Origin: Methylomonas methanica
GTDB lineage: Bacteria > Pseudomonadota > Gammaproteobacteria > Methylococcales > Methylomonadaceae
Length of the DNA: 64,000 nucleotides
Reading direction: 5' to 3'
Assembly (NCBI GenBank): GCA_001644045.1
Contig: LUUF01000063.1
Span: 19,213-83,212, forward strand
Shown: positions 25,151 through 33,699 of the stretch, piece by piece
Layout: the number at the start of each line of letters is the position of its first letter
How positions within the stretch are numbered: position 1 is the stretch's first letter
Program-made: the position numbers and the translations under genes
The notes under the pieces: model-generated
Seen by the model: the letters and a program-made list of their open reading frames with translations, nothing else
The model's database searches: none
Told to the model about the DNA's origin: nothing

Positions 25151-25688
25151 AGGCCCGTCCAATTACTTGATGATCGTAGACATAGCCCCAGTAACGCGAA
25201 TCGAAGCTTTTGTCGGTTTCCCCCGTGACCCAATAGGCGGCTGGTGGGATGGTTTCATGGCGTTTGAAAGAGGAGGGGGCTTTGTTCAGTTTCTCCGTGA
25301 GTGGTAATCCATCGATAACCTGTTCGCCATTAATCGTGGTGTGCTGCGGATCGACGTGTATGGTATCGCCGGTGACGCCGGCGGCGATTTTGACGATGAT
25401 CTGGCCATCCTTGAAAAAGGGCGTCATACGCTCGGCGCGAAAGGCGATCAAATCACCGCGCCAGATGTCTTTGTTGTGGGTATCGATCAGGTAAATCCAT
25501 TTGTCCGGCAGACAACGGTCGACCTGGTCGTCGCCACCGATCAGAAAACGTTGGCCGATATAGCGCTCCACCGCTAACACCAGCAACAAGATCGGTACCG
25601 CCTTGAGTAGAAACTGGCCTAAACGCAAACGCGGTCGCTTATGGATCAGTGGTTTATTCATACCTTTAGCGTCCGGCGTGTCGAACAT
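25137..25688 (-). CDS. S26-family signal peptidase of the conjugation system (TraF/TrhF-like)
   Basis: The 183-aa protein has one N-terminal membrane segment (LLKAVPILLLVLAVERYI) and a periplasmic S26 peptidase domain with WRGDLIAFRA, GVTGDTIHV and the characteristic YWVTGETDKSFDSRYWGYV near the end. S26 enzymes in conjugation operons mature the pilin or other exported subunits. A canonical catalytic Ser could not be pinned down by eye. The start at 25688 is chosen for its GGAGG site six bases upstream; MNKPL at 25661 is an alternative. It overlaps the genes on both sides. Confidence 0.82.
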   Translation of the reverse strand: MFDTPDAKGMNKPLIHKRPRLRLGQFLLKAVPILLLVLAVERYIGQRFLIGGDDQVDRCLPDKWIYLIDTHNKDIWRGDLIAFRAERMTPFFKDGQIIVKIAAGVTGDTIHVDPQHTTINGEQVIDGLPLTEKLNKAPSSFKRHETIPPAAYWVTGETDKSFDSRYWGYVYDHQVIGRAYALF

Positions 25689-25983
25689 AGACATCCTCCG
25701 GAGCAGCCACCACCGCCGTTGAATCGATCACCAGATAACCGGCATCACTGAGCTTTTTTGCCTGGCCCTGCCAGTCATCGACGATCTTGGCCATTTGTTC
25801 CTGGTTTGCGTTGGGCGGTATCGTTTGAATCAGCTTAGCGCGATCAAGGACGAACACCGGTGTAACCATATTTAAACGAGCCATGGGCTGTTGTAATTGC
25901 TGTTGCGCAGCCAGCCAACCGCCGATGCCGCCCAGACAGACTGCGATGACAACGGTGCTGAGCCATTGCGATTTAGGATCCAT
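25666..25983 (-). CDS. trbI: TrbI-like inner-membrane conjugation protein
   Basis: The 105-aa protein has one N-terminal membrane anchor (WLSTVVIAVCLGGIGGWLAA) and a short periplasmic domain containing TPVFVLDRAKLIQTIPP and DAGYLVIDSTAVVAAP. This is the layout of F-type TrbI, which influences pilus retraction. It lies directly after traC, overlapping it by 11 bases, the usual TrbI position. The ATG at 25983 has GGGAGA upstream; an upstream in-frame extension is inside traC. Confidence 0.7.
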   Translation of the reverse strand: MDPKSQWLSTVVIAVCLGGIGGWLAAQQQLQQPMARLNMVTPVFVLDRAKLIQTIPPNANQEQMAKIVDDWQGQAKKLSDAGYLVIDSTAVVAAPEDVYVRHAGR

Positions 25984-28387
25984 AGGAAGTCTCCCTGGGT
26001 TTGCTGCTGCGACTGTCGATGAGTTGTTGAATGGCGTCACCCAGGCTCAAGCCTTGCCGGCGCAACTGCTTCAAGGCGTTGACGTCTTCGGGTTTGGTGG
26101 AGAACAGAATGCGTTTGAACGGATCGACGATCAGCCGGCCAATACCGGAATCCATTTCGGTGATGAAGAAAATCTCGGAATAGGCACCGGGCAAGGTATG
26201 CACGGTTTTCAGTAACTCGTAGCCGCCATCGGACAACGGCAGACGGCGATCCTGCTTCATGCCTTCAATAACTTCAGCTTTCTGGCCCAATAGGTACATA
26301 TTGGCCGAGTTCTCGACAATGGCGCGCCCAGCGGCATTGCGGTACAAGTCGTTCACCGATTGGGTGATAGTTACTGCCGCGCCGCCGTATTTACGAAACC
26401 GCCGGTAGCCGTGTTCCATGAACTTGGCCACATCGCCTTCGGTGAGCAGATCCCAGGCTTCGTCGATGATGACGATCTTGGGCCGGTTGCGTTCACCGAG
26501 ATACATTTCCTGCTGGATTTGATAGATCAGTTGTAGTAACACCACCTGCTGCAGATGTTTGCGGCCTTTGAGTTCTTCCAGTTCCAGGACGGTAAAGTCA
26601 TTGGTGAATTTGGCGTTGTTGCGGCCATTGAAGTAACGGCCGTATTCGCCTTTTGTGGTAAAGGGAAACAACTGCTCGCCGACATCTTTTAAACGTTGAT
26701 CGGTTTCGGCGCAGAGTTGTCTGGCAATGTCGTCCACGGACATAGCCTGCGATTTTTCAGTCCAAAGTTGCTTCAATATGCGCTTAAGACCCGCGGTTTG
26801 GAAATCGGTCAGTTTTTCAGTGGGCGCCGCCATCTGGCTGACCAATCCCGCTAACATATCGGCTTCTTCCTCGAAGTTTTGCACGATCTCAAACGGGTTC
26901 ATGCAGATGTTGGAACCGTGAGTGAATTTCACGAAATCGCCTTCCAGCACTTCGCAGAGGTTTTCATACGAGCGACCGACATCGATCGCCCAGATTTGCG
27001 CGCCTTCGGTCAGGTAGCTGACGATGATCTCGTTGGTCAGAAAGGATTTGCCTTTGCCGGATTCGGCAGCAATACACAGGTTGTAATTTCCGGTGGTATC
27101 AAACAGCGATACCGCCATGTGCTCACCGTTCCTTGAGACGAAATTCAAAGTCGGCGTGCCAGTGCCCGCCCAATCGCCGAATAGCGGCAATAGCGGAATG
27201 GCATGCCGGGTGGCCAGGGTGCGATAGCGTTTCAGGTCGGCAATCGCCGAACGTTCCGGCCCAAACGGCAAACAATTCAGGAAAAACGGCAGGCAGAAAT
27301 ACTTGTCTTCCAAAAGCTGAAAGCCCAATTCCCGAAAATACACCCGCGCATTGGAAACCGCTGCGGCTTCTTCCTGTTCGTCGCAAAAAAGCAGTACACC
27401 GAAATATGCCCGAATGGGGCGGTCGCCGTCACGGTAGGCATCGAACAACACGTCGAAATGGTGTTTGCGTTGCACCAGCACCGGCAAAAATCGGGCAATC
27501 GGCGTATTGACCTGGTTGGTAATGAATTGCCGCACACCTTCCTGGTGGGTACGGGTCGATTCAGCGTCCGGGTAATGCAGGGTCAAACTGAGCAAGGTGT
27601 TTTGACGAATGCCGCGGGTGCCGGACAAAATGTCGCCCAGATAACTCTTGGCGCTGCCGAAGTAAAAATGATCCGGTGTGCGTTTGGCCGACAGGGTTTT
27701 TACCCGTTTTGATCCAAGCCAAATGCCTTTTTCGTCGGTCCGAATCGCATTGTCGAAATCCAGCAATTGATCCCGTATCAATTGGGTAGGATCGCACTCG
27801 GGTACCACCCGGTCTTTCCAGCCGGCATCGGGCTGCCAGTTGAGTAGTGTGTTCAGGATGCGCACATATTGATCAGCCCCCAATACCTCCGGATACAAGC
27901 CAATGGTCGACAACGACTGCTGCGTAGCGAGTTGCAATTCGGTTGCCCGGCGGATGTCACTTTCACTCGGCCGGGGATGCCCCATGGGCAATTTCACGGT
28001 CACGAAAATGTGACTGCGCCGCAAGCGAGCCCCCGAGATCGATTCCGGCGGTTTGGTGGTGCCTTGTCGCAGAAACTCGATACTGGCTTGAGTCATGGTT
28101 TTATAGGTTGGCTTTTGCTGTTTCAAGCGCCGGGTCTGCATGATTGCCAGCGATTCTTCAATATCCGGTGATGTCCAGAGCGACACTTGCAATAGCGTTT
28201 CGGTCGGCCAGTCCTGGTTTAGCAACACGTTGACCCGCGCGGAGACGCTGGCATCGGCGCCGGTCAGAGGTCGGCACAGAAAGCCAAAACCAATGCTGCT
28301 ATCGGCCATCAGAAACAGGTGATGGTCATATTCATAAGCCAGTACCGTGAATAACTGATCGGCACGGGGGCGTTGCGCGGTGGTCAT
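25973..28387 (-). CDS. traC: Type IV secretion ATPase TraC (VirB4 family)
   Basis: The 804-aa protein is a VirB4/TraC ATPase. Walker A (AAESGKGKSFLTNEI) lies near residue 444, Walker B is in IVIIDEAWDLL, and a C-terminal arm has YGGAAVTITQSVNDLY. The N-terminal half carries the TraC-specific region (GFGFLCRPLTGADASVSARVNVLLNQDWP). It powers pilus assembly at the inner membrane. The ATG overlaps the upstream stop as ATGA. It is the most strongly conserved gene of the mating-pair module and supports the F-type classification. Confidence 0.95.
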   Translation of the reverse strand: MTTAQRPRADQLFTVLAYEYDHHLFLMADSSIGFGFLCRPLTGADASVSARVNVLLNQDWPTETLLQVSLWTSPDIEESLAIMQTRRLKQQKPTYKTMTQASIEFLRQGTTKPPESISGARLRRSHIFVTVKLPMGHPRPSESDIRRATELQLATQQSLSTIGLYPEVLGADQYVRILNTLLNWQPDAGWKDRVVPECDPTQLIRDQLLDFDNAIRTDEKGIWLGSKRVKTLSAKRTPDHFYFGSAKSYLGDILSGTRGIRQNTLLSLTLHYPDAESTRTHQEGVRQFITNQVNTPIARFLPVLVQRKHHFDVLFDAYRDGDRPIRAYFGVLLFCDEQEEAAAVSNARVYFRELGFQLLEDKYFCLPFFLNCLPFGPERSAIADLKRYRTLATRHAIPLLPLFGDWAGTGTPTLNFVSRNGEHMAVSLFDTTGNYNLCIAAESGKGKSFLTNEIIVSYLTEGAQIWAIDVGRSYENLCEVLEGDFVKFTHGSNICMNPFEIVQNFEEEADMLAGLVSQMAAPTEKLTDFQTAGLKRILKQLWTEKSQAMSVDDIARQLCAETDQRLKDVGEQLFPFTTKGEYGRYFNGRNNAKFTNDFTVLELEELKGRKHLQQVVLLQLIYQIQQEMYLGERNRPKIVIIDEAWDLLTEGDVAKFMEHGYRRFRKYGGAAVTITQSVNDLYRNAAGRAIVENSANMYLLGQKAEVIEGMKQDRRLPLSDGGYELLKTVHTLPGAYSEIFFITEMDSGIGRLIVDPFKRILFSTKPEDVNALKQLRRQGLSLGDAIQQLIDSRSSKPRETSYGS

Positions 28388-28653
28388 GGGGTGGTCTCCT
28401 CGAATTTACCCGGCGGCACGACGACAGTTTCGGATTTTGATTCTTGTTCCGGCTGCAATCGGATCGTGAACGGCTGGCGGCAAACTCGTACCACGCGCTT
28501 TTTTCGTTTCAACTGCCGGGCTCTGGCCGGATGACAGGGGTTGATCGGCTGACCATTGGCGGCTTGGACCTTGACGGTCCGCTTATCCTTCGCCAATGTG
28601 CAAGGGCGGCGGTTGCCCGCCGTGTTCTCGGTATCAATACGTGATCCGGTCAT
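28384..28653 (-). CDS. Stand-alone RRXRR/PLMP-domain protein
   Basis: The 89-aa protein carries KVQAANGQPINPCHPARARQLKRKKRVVRVCRQPFTIRL. This matches the RRXRR domain (the PLMP domain at the N-terminus of IscB-type and HNH proteins), in which P-x-P, PARAR and PFTI are conserved. No HNH or RuvC part is present, so it is a single-domain version, probably a nucleic-acid binder. It sits between the pilin gene and traC, coupled to traC by ATGA. Its role in conjugation is unknown; the domain match is by eye. Confidence 0.65.
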   Translation of the reverse strand: MTGSRIDTENTAGNRRPCTLAKDKRTVKVQAANGQPINPCHPARARQLKRKKRVVRVCRQPFTIRLQPEQESKSETVVVPPGKFEETTP

Positions 28654-28666
28654 AGTGGTCGTATGC

Positions 28667-28966
28667 CTAAATGGTTGCCGTCACGATGTTGGTGATGATG
28701 GTCGGTGCCGCAAACAGGCCGACCCCGCTGGCAATTCCCAGCACGAAGCCCATGATGCTGCCACGCACGACACCGGCGACCAGGCCGACGATAACGAACA
28801 CGATAGCGATGATCCGGCCGAGCAAGCCTTCCACCCAGCCGGTCAGCAAGGTCCAGACGTTGTTGAACTCGGTACCGCCGGTACCGGCCATGGCGTCGGA
28901 TGCCATCAACATAAAAAATAACGATGCCAGGGCCACCAAGACCCCGCTTCGATATGACGTTTTCAT
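28667..28966 (-). CDS. traA: Type F conjugative pilin TraA
   Basis: The 99-aa prepilin has a long leader ending MLMASDAMA before GTGGTEFNNVWTLLTGW. Two hydrophobic helices follow (IIAIVFVIVGLVAGVV and SIMGFVLGIASGVGLFAAPTI). This is the two-helix F-type pilin layout. The mature subunit would be about 70 aa after cleavage. The ATG at 28966 was chosen because GAGGA lies upstream; a start at 28981 would add five residues. The 129-bp leader contains three hairpins. Confidence 0.82.
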   Translation of the reverse strand: MKTSYRSGVLVALASLFFMLMASDAMAGTGGTEFNNVWTLLTGWVEGLLGRIIAIVFVIVGLVAGVVRGSIMGFVLGIASGVGLFAAPTIITNIVTATI

Positions 28967-28992
28967 CAAAAATATCCTCATTCAGGTTAAAA

Positions 28993-29051
28993 GACGGTTG
29001 CCCGTCGAATCTCGGACGCTCAGTCCGGCGTGTGTTAAGCGGTTGCCCGCT
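28993..29051 (-). promoter_or_regulatory. Triple-hairpin leader of the pilin gene
   Basis: Minus-strand order: AGCGG-GCAA-CCGCT (29051-29038), CGGAC-loop-GTCCG (29027-29013), GACGG-GCAA-CCGTC (29006-28993). The outer two have identical GCAA (GNRA) loops on different stems. The last is followed by TTTTAA, so it could act as a terminator, processing site or mRNA stabiliser between traV and traA. Confidence 0.5.
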
Positions 29052-29095
29052 CGCTCTCGCAGGGGGTGTGACCTGCGGTGAAATAGGATCAAGGA

Positions 29096-29608
29096 TCAGG
29101 GCAATTGTTTGCCTAATCGATTCACTGGACTCTCGTCATCAGTGGTATCGACGCTGGATCGTTTCTCCGGTGGACGTTGCTCGACTTGTAATGGAATCAA
29201 CGACGAACTGGCGGTTGGTGCCGACTTGCCGATCATCCAACGCCGAGGTTCCAGTTCGGTGTAGACATAATTGGACACCATCAAATCACCGTCGGCATCT
29301 TCCCAAGGCGCGATCCAGATGCGCATCACCTGTGAGGGTGTGCGAATCGGTGTGGGATCTTCGATCTTGGGTACGGGTTGTTGTAACTGCGGAACGATTG
29401 CCGGTGTTGAGGTTGACTCCGAGCTGGGGTTATTTTCCGGAGGCGCTTCCGTTATCGCCGTATTAGTGACTTGGTAAGCCTGCGTCGTCGACAGACAGCT
29501 GGGTTCGTCCGGCATGCCTTTACAACCGTAGTCAGTGGCGCAGCCGGTGGTGATGGCGATCAGTAGTACACTGAGGCTATAAATAGAAAACTGATGAAAG
29601 CGTTTCAT
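29096..29608 (-). CDS. traV: Outer-membrane lipoprotein TraV (VirB7-like)
   Basis: The 170-aa protein has a lipoprotein signal ending LIAITTGC, so the Cys at about residue 23 would be lipidated. Further Cys residues (YGCKGMPDEPSC) are typical of TraV. A Pro/Ser/Thr-rich linker leads to PSQVMRIWIAPWEDADGDLMVSNYVYTELEPRRWMIG, the conserved TraV core. TraV joins TraK and TraB in the outer-membrane core complex of the secretion channel. The ATG overlaps the dsbC stop as ATGA. Confidence 0.9.
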   Translation of the reverse strand: MKRFHQFSIYSLSVLLIAITTGCATDYGCKGMPDEPSCLSTTQAYQVTNTAITEAPPENNPSSESTSTPAIVPQLQQPVPKIEDPTPIRTPSQVMRIWIAPWEDADGDLMVSNYVYTELEPRRWMIGKSAPTASSSLIPLQVEQRPPEKRSSVDTTDDESPVNRLGKQLP

Positions 29609-30429
29609 GGCTTTTTCTCCGTAGCGTTTGTGTTTTGTGCGTTTGTATCGGGCGTTGTTGCCAGACTGGGCGACGGTTTAGGTTTATCGGCCAACCAATC
29701 GGCTAATACCTCGGGTGCGCCACTGTGAGTGCGGCCGTCCGGAGCGATCAGGAATGGCACGCCCTTCAAATCGAACAACTTGGCAGTAACCACGGCTTTT
29801 TGCAGCGGCTCTTTGTTGCACTGAACCGGTGGTTCGGTCGGCAAGCCCGCGTAATCCTGTTTCAACAGTCGGTCGCGCACGGTGTCTTTGGCTTTTGTCT
29901 CGTTGGTTTCCAACTGACACGCCAGTTGCACGACGATGTTTTGCGATTCGGGGCCGAGGATGGGGACCATTACCAGTTTGAAGGTGTACTGGTCTTGTAA
30001 GGCTTGCAGGTCTTTCATGACCTTGCCGCAGTAAGGGCAGCGCGGGTCGATGAACACCAGCACTTGGGCTTTGCCGTGACCGACCGTTACCGCACCCAGA
30101 TCGTCAGCCTTGAGCTTCATCCTCGACAGGTCAATGCGGTTGGCGATGTTGTCGATATCCGCCAACTCCTTAATCTCCTGTTGGGTCCAGATGTCCATCA
30201 ATTTGCCGCCATAAAAGGCAAAGCGACCGTTGCTGGAGATAAACACCGTCTGCTCACCGGACTTGACCATCTTCAGGCCCGAGATCGGCAAATCCTGCAT
30301 GCCATCGATCTTGATTGATAAAAGACCTGCGGCAATGTCAGACACCGGTGGTTTTGGCAGATTGGCGGCTAGGACAGTCGATGAGCCGAATAGCGCGGCC
30401 AGTAATAAAGGTATGTGGCGGAATGTCAT
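29605..30429 (-). CDS. dsbC: DsbC-family thiol:disulfide isomerase
   Basis: The 274-aa periplasmic protein has a signal (LLLAALFGSSTVLA), a DsbC-type dimerisation region and a thioredoxin fold with CPYC in FIDPRCPYCGKVMKDLQ. It continues DRLLKQDYAGLPTEPPVQC and LKGVPFLIAPDGRTHSGAPEVLADWL. It probably corrects disulfides of the Cys-rich TraN, TraU and TraV proteins. A dsbC gene between traB and traV is characteristic of SXT/R391-type and IncC-type transfer operons, supporting the classification. Confidence 0.9.
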   Translation of the reverse strand: MTFRHIPLLLAALFGSSTVLAANLPKPPVSDIAAGLLSIKIDGMQDLPISGLKMVKSGEQTVFISSNGRFAFYGGKLMDIWTQQEIKELADIDNIANRIDLSRMKLKADDLGAVTVGHGKAQVLVFIDPRCPYCGKVMKDLQALQDQYTFKLVMVPILGPESQNIVVQLACQLETNETKAKDTVRDRLLKQDYAGLPTEPPVQCNKEPLQKAVVTAKLFDLKGVPFLIAPDGRTHSGAPEVLADWLADKPKPSPSLATTPDTNAQNTNATEKKP

Positions 30430-30456
30430 AACGACCTTTGGGTTGGGATTAAGGAA

Positions 30457-31836
30457 TCAGCTTGGGGTTTTCAACTTCAATGCCGTGCCTTTTTGCACGA
30501 TGAAGTTGACCTGGCGGGTGGCATCGACTTCGATGACCGGGTAAATCTCTTCGGCCATGTCCATGTAAAAGTGCGACAGTCGCTCCATGGCGTAGCCCGC
30601 GCCTTTAAGCGCACCGCCTTCCATCGACTGCGAGGAAAAGGCGCTTTGGAACGGTGTGGTACCTGACAGCGCACCTATTCCGCCGGTCATCAACACCGGA
30701 ATCTGGTTACGACCAAAGGCATCGGAAAAGCCGCGCAGAAAACCGGCCATCATGGACTGGGCGAGTAACGCACCTTGCTTGGACACCACTCGGCCACGCA
30801 CTCCGTTTTTGCCGTCTTCGCCGGTAGCGTAGGCATTCATCGGCACTTCGATCACGCCGCCGTCCTGGCGAACGCAGGAAAACGTCTCGCCGCGAAAGTA
30901 GGCGCGCTCGGCACTCAAGTCACCGAAGCCTGCGGCCAGCAGAAAACACTCTCGGACATCTGCGTGGAAACGGTTGGGCAAAATGGCTTCCTTCTTGATG
31001 CGAAACAGCACCGGCATGGGTTCTTTCTTGGCTTTGCGGCCAGTCGGGGCATCCAGACCATTCAGCAATACGCCGGTTAAAATGCTGCCGGCCGGGATGA
31101 AGACGTCGCTGTTTGCGTGGCCTGGCTGAGACTGGTCGTGAGCTGGGGTCTGCGCGGCGTCTTTATCTTTACCGTTGGAGTGCTCAGCGCCTTCCTGGAT
31201 GACGCGAATCTGCATTGCCGCCGGCGCTTGGCTGTTGGCTCGGCTTCCTGAAACGCCGGTATTGCCCGATGTCGGTCCCGGAATAGCCGCTTGCTCGAAG
31301 ACGCGGTTGAGATCGTCTTGGCTGTTGTCGAATGGAGGGTTGTTTGGGCGACGGTTTGATGGTCTTCCGAGTGTAGATGGTTCTAGGGTGGATTGAGTGA
31401 CCTCGCCTGGGGTCCCGGTCGTTGACGGTGTGGAGGCTTTGTTCTTCAGAGACTCGACTTCACCGGTGACGGCTTGCAGTTTGGCTTCATAGGCTTCCCG
31501 CTCTGCGCTGGTCCATTGTTTGAAGCGGATTTCATCGGATAGCTGTTCTCGCTTTTGTTGTTCTTCGATCGCTGCCAGCCGGCGGGCTTGCTCGTCATTT
31601 TTCTGCAGAAGATCGCGTAATTGCGCAGAAATGCCGTCGATGCCCAGTGAACGTGGATCGCTATCGGTCAGGATGTGTTGGATGGTCGCCTGTTTACTCA
31701 ACGGTTTACTGACGTCCGGGGTGACAGTGGCTAACGCGATGATGACGGCCAACAGCACGGTACCAATGCTGCCGACGGCCAGATTGCGTTTGGCAGCCGG
31801 ACTCAAGCGTGTCCACCAGGACTCGACGCTGGCCAT
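30457..31836 (-). CDS. traB: TraB, VirB10-like channel protein
   Basis: The 459-aa protein has a short cytoplasmic start, one membrane helix (LAVGSIGTVLLAVIIALATV), a coiled-coil and Pro/Asn-rich periplasmic region, and the VirB10 beta-barrel domain (VFIPAGSILTGVLLNGLDAPTGRKAKKEPMPVLFRI ... NRFHADVRECFLLAAGFGDLSAERAYFRGETFSC). It spans both membranes and links the ATPases to the outer-membrane pore. The start overlaps the traK stop (TAATG). Confidence 0.93.
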   Translation of the reverse strand: MASVESWWTRLSPAAKRNLAVGSIGTVLLAVIIALATVTPDVSKPLSKQATIQHILTDSDPRSLGIDGISAQLRDLLQKNDEQARRLAAIEEQQKREQLSDEIRFKQWTSAEREAYEAKLQAVTGEVESLKNKASTPSTTGTPGEVTQSTLEPSTLGRPSNRRPNNPPFDNSQDDLNRVFEQAAIPGPTSGNTGVSGSRANSQAPAAMQIRVIQEGAEHSNGKDKDAAQTPAHDQSQPGHANSDVFIPAGSILTGVLLNGLDAPTGRKAKKEPMPVLFRIKKEAILPNRFHADVRECFLLAAGFGDLSAERAYFRGETFSCVRQDGGVIEVPMNAYATGEDGKNGVRGRVVSKQGALLAQSMMAGFLRGFSDAFGRNQIPVLMTGGIGALSGTTPFQSAFSSQSMEGGALKGAGYAMERLSHFYMDMAEEIYPVIEVDATRQVNFIVQKGTALKLKTPS

Positions 31837-32813
31837 TACCGTTGCCCTCCGTTCAATAATGAGGGACGCAAACTGACCGACGCCTCAGGCGCTTGTCGGA
31901 CCACGACATACAGCTCGGTGGCTTCCTGCGGCTTCAACACCACGTTGGGCCAGACTGAAATGGCCAGCACGTCCTGTTGGGTGGTCGCGCAACTGCGTTC
32001 GTCGAACTCGAGCATGGCGCCGCCGGTATTTTTGGCTAGTCCCACCAGAATCAGCCTGTCCTGGCCTTCCAGGACTTGGCCGGTTTTAATCTGCACGCGG
32101 TCCTGCAGGCAGCGAATCTGTTCCTGCGGTTTCGGTGCGCGCAGGGAATATCCGGCTGGGGTCTTTTGCAAACCCAAATCCTGAAACAAGGTTTTCAGTT
32201 GGCTAATGTAGGCTTGTTCCTGTTGGCTAGTGGTTCGGCTTGCGGAATCGGCTCGCTGCCATTGGTTTAGTAACTGGTAACTGTCCTTATCTAAATCGAG
32301 ATGTATTTCCCGCGCCGGAATGCGTTTGGGGATCAGGGTGAGCGAAAGCGCAATATCCTGGTTGTCGCCGGGGGTGATGTATAAGGTCACTGGCGTTTCG
32401 TCGGCGGTGGCGACGTAAACGATTTTGCCTTTGGTACTGGTAGTCGCTTGACTGGTGGTCGTGACCACCGGATGCTCGAATGGCGTGACCAGCCGATTCA
32501 AATGGCCGACCGCAATCGGCATCAGTTCGTTGATGCCGGGTTTTACCAAGATGTGTTGGGGGCCGATGGAAGTGGTTGACACTGCGTTTGACGCTGCCGC
32601 TTGAAGTTGTGCGGCTTTCAAGACACTGGCATCGACTGGCGGCAATTCGATGCCTAAATCGGGATGCGACGGGCTAACTGTCGGTGATGGCGATGCGGAT
32701 GACTCTTCGGCCACGGTGGTGACCGGTGGTAATACCGTCACCGGTAAATCATCGCTGGCCCAAGCGCCGTTGGCGAGCGAAAGCAATAACCAGGGGTGCA
32801 TCAATCGTTTCAT
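31836..32813 (-). CDS. traK: TraK, VirB9-like outer-membrane core protein
   Basis: The 325-aa secretin-like protein has a signal peptide (LLLSLANGAWA), a Pro/Ser/Val-rich linker, and a beta-rich core including VATADETPVTLYITPGDNQDIALSLTLIPKRIPAREIHLDL. The C-terminal region includes RCLQDRVQIKTGQVLEGQDRLILVGLAKNTGG. With TraB and TraV it forms the core ring of the F-type secretion system. It overlaps traE and traB by a few bases on either side. Confidence 0.9.
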   Translation of the reverse strand: MKRLMHPWLLLSLANGAWASDDLPVTVLPPVTTVAEESSASPSPTVSPSHPDLGIELPPVDASVLKAAQLQAAASNAVSTTSIGPQHILVKPGINELMPIAVGHLNRLVTPFEHPVVTTTSQATTSTKGKIVYVATADETPVTLYITPGDNQDIALSLTLIPKRIPAREIHLDLDKDSYQLLNQWQRADSASRTTSQQEQAYISQLKTLFQDLGLQKTPAGYSLRAPKPQEQIRCLQDRVQIKTGQVLEGQDRLILVGLAKNTGGAMLEFDERSCATTQQDVLAISVWPNVVLKPQEATELYVVVRQAPEASVSLRPSLLNGGQR

Positions 32814-33421
32814 GGTTGAGCCTCATGCGGTTGGCCTTGAGTGCCTTTCAATCGGGCCAGGGTTCTGGGGGAATCCGGATACACGTCGATGTACTCCAGC
32901 CGGGGACGATAGTTTTTAATGGCGATGATGAATTCGTAGGTACGGGGTTTGACGTCCGGTTTGGAACTGGGGCCCTGGCTTTTGAGTTCGCCGCTGACGA
33001 AGACTTTGTTGGTCTCGGCTTCGTAATCGACATGACACGGCGTAAAACTGATCACGACCCGGTCCATTTTGATGGCCTTGATTTGATCGCTCATGGCATC
33101 CAGGACACTGCGGTAAATATCCGGCGCCAAAAGCGGCTCGACCGCGGTTTTCAGAAAGTCGGCATTGGCCGGCGTGGTGTTGCCGAGGAGCTCGGCCAGG
33201 AACAAGCCCCAGGACTCTTTGAACTCGCTGGACGCTTGGCCGCGGGTGACTTCGACTTCCTGCGTTAAGGTCGGCGGCACCAGAATGATGCTGCGTTCGG
33301 TGCGCCAGGCGGCTAGCGAAGTAATCACGCAAATCACCAGCAAGCCAATAATGATGACGCGGCTAAACCGATTCTCGGTCTCGTGGCCGTCCCAGGTTTG
33401 CAGAAAATCCGACCATCTCAT
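32810..33421 (-). CDS. traE: TraE, VirB5/VirB8-type pilus assembly protein
   Basis: The 203-aa protein has one N-terminal membrane helix (VIIIGLLVICVITSLAAW) and a periplasmic domain with LTQEVEVTRGQASSEFKESWGLFLAELLGNTTPANADFLKTAVEPLLAPDIY. That sequence is diagnostic of TraE, an inner-membrane component of the F-type channel. The start is coupled to traL by ATGA, and its stop to traK in the same way. Confidence 0.92.
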   Translation of the reverse strand: MRWSDFLQTWDGHETENRFSRVIIIGLLVICVITSLAAWRTERSIILVPPTLTQEVEVTRGQASSEFKESWGLFLAELLGNTTPANADFLKTAVEPLLAPDIYRSVLDAMSDQIKAIKMDRVVISFTPCHVDYEAETNKVFVSGELKSQGPSSKPDVKPRTYEFIIAIKNYRPRLEYIDVYPDSPRTLARLKGTQGQPHEAQP

Positions 33422-33699
33422 GGCAGGAACCTGCGGATGTAGGGATTAGGGATGGTCTGCGCACGACTGGGCAACAAACCCAGCCAATACAACGCATGCA
33501 AGGTATAACCGTCAGGCCGGTTATCGCGGAATCGCCGGTAAAACTTGACCGCAATCAACCCGAGCGCTAAGCCTGGAATGAACTGATCGATCAACATGCC
33601 GGTCAGCATGCTCACCATGAAGGGCACGATCTCGTCCGCACTCCACAATAAAATGTGGATCGGATCGTCGATCGATTGGGGGATGGCAACGGGTTCCAT
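33418..33699 (-). CDS. traL: TraL pilus assembly protein (first gene of the tra operon)
   Basis: The 93-aa protein matches TraL: IPQSIDDPIHILLWSADEIVPFMVSMLTGMLIDQFIPGLALGLIAVKFYRRFRDNRPDGYTLHALYWLGLLPSRA. It has one or two membrane segments and acts early in pilus assembly at the inner membrane. It is the first gene of the leftward operon that ends with traN. A GGAGGT ribosome site lies just upstream, and the 30-bp palindrome is 56 bp further up. Confidence 0.92.
   Translation of the reverse strand: MEPVAIPQSIDDPIHILLWSADEIVPFMVSMLTGMLIDQFIPGLALGLIAVKFYRRFRDNRPDGYTLHALYWLGLLPSRAQTIPNPYIRRFLP

Noticed and set aside
28384..28653. IscB or other RNA-guided nuclease
   Set aside because: Only the N-terminal PLMP-type domain exists. 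HNH and RuvC motifs and an omega-RNA are not seen around it.
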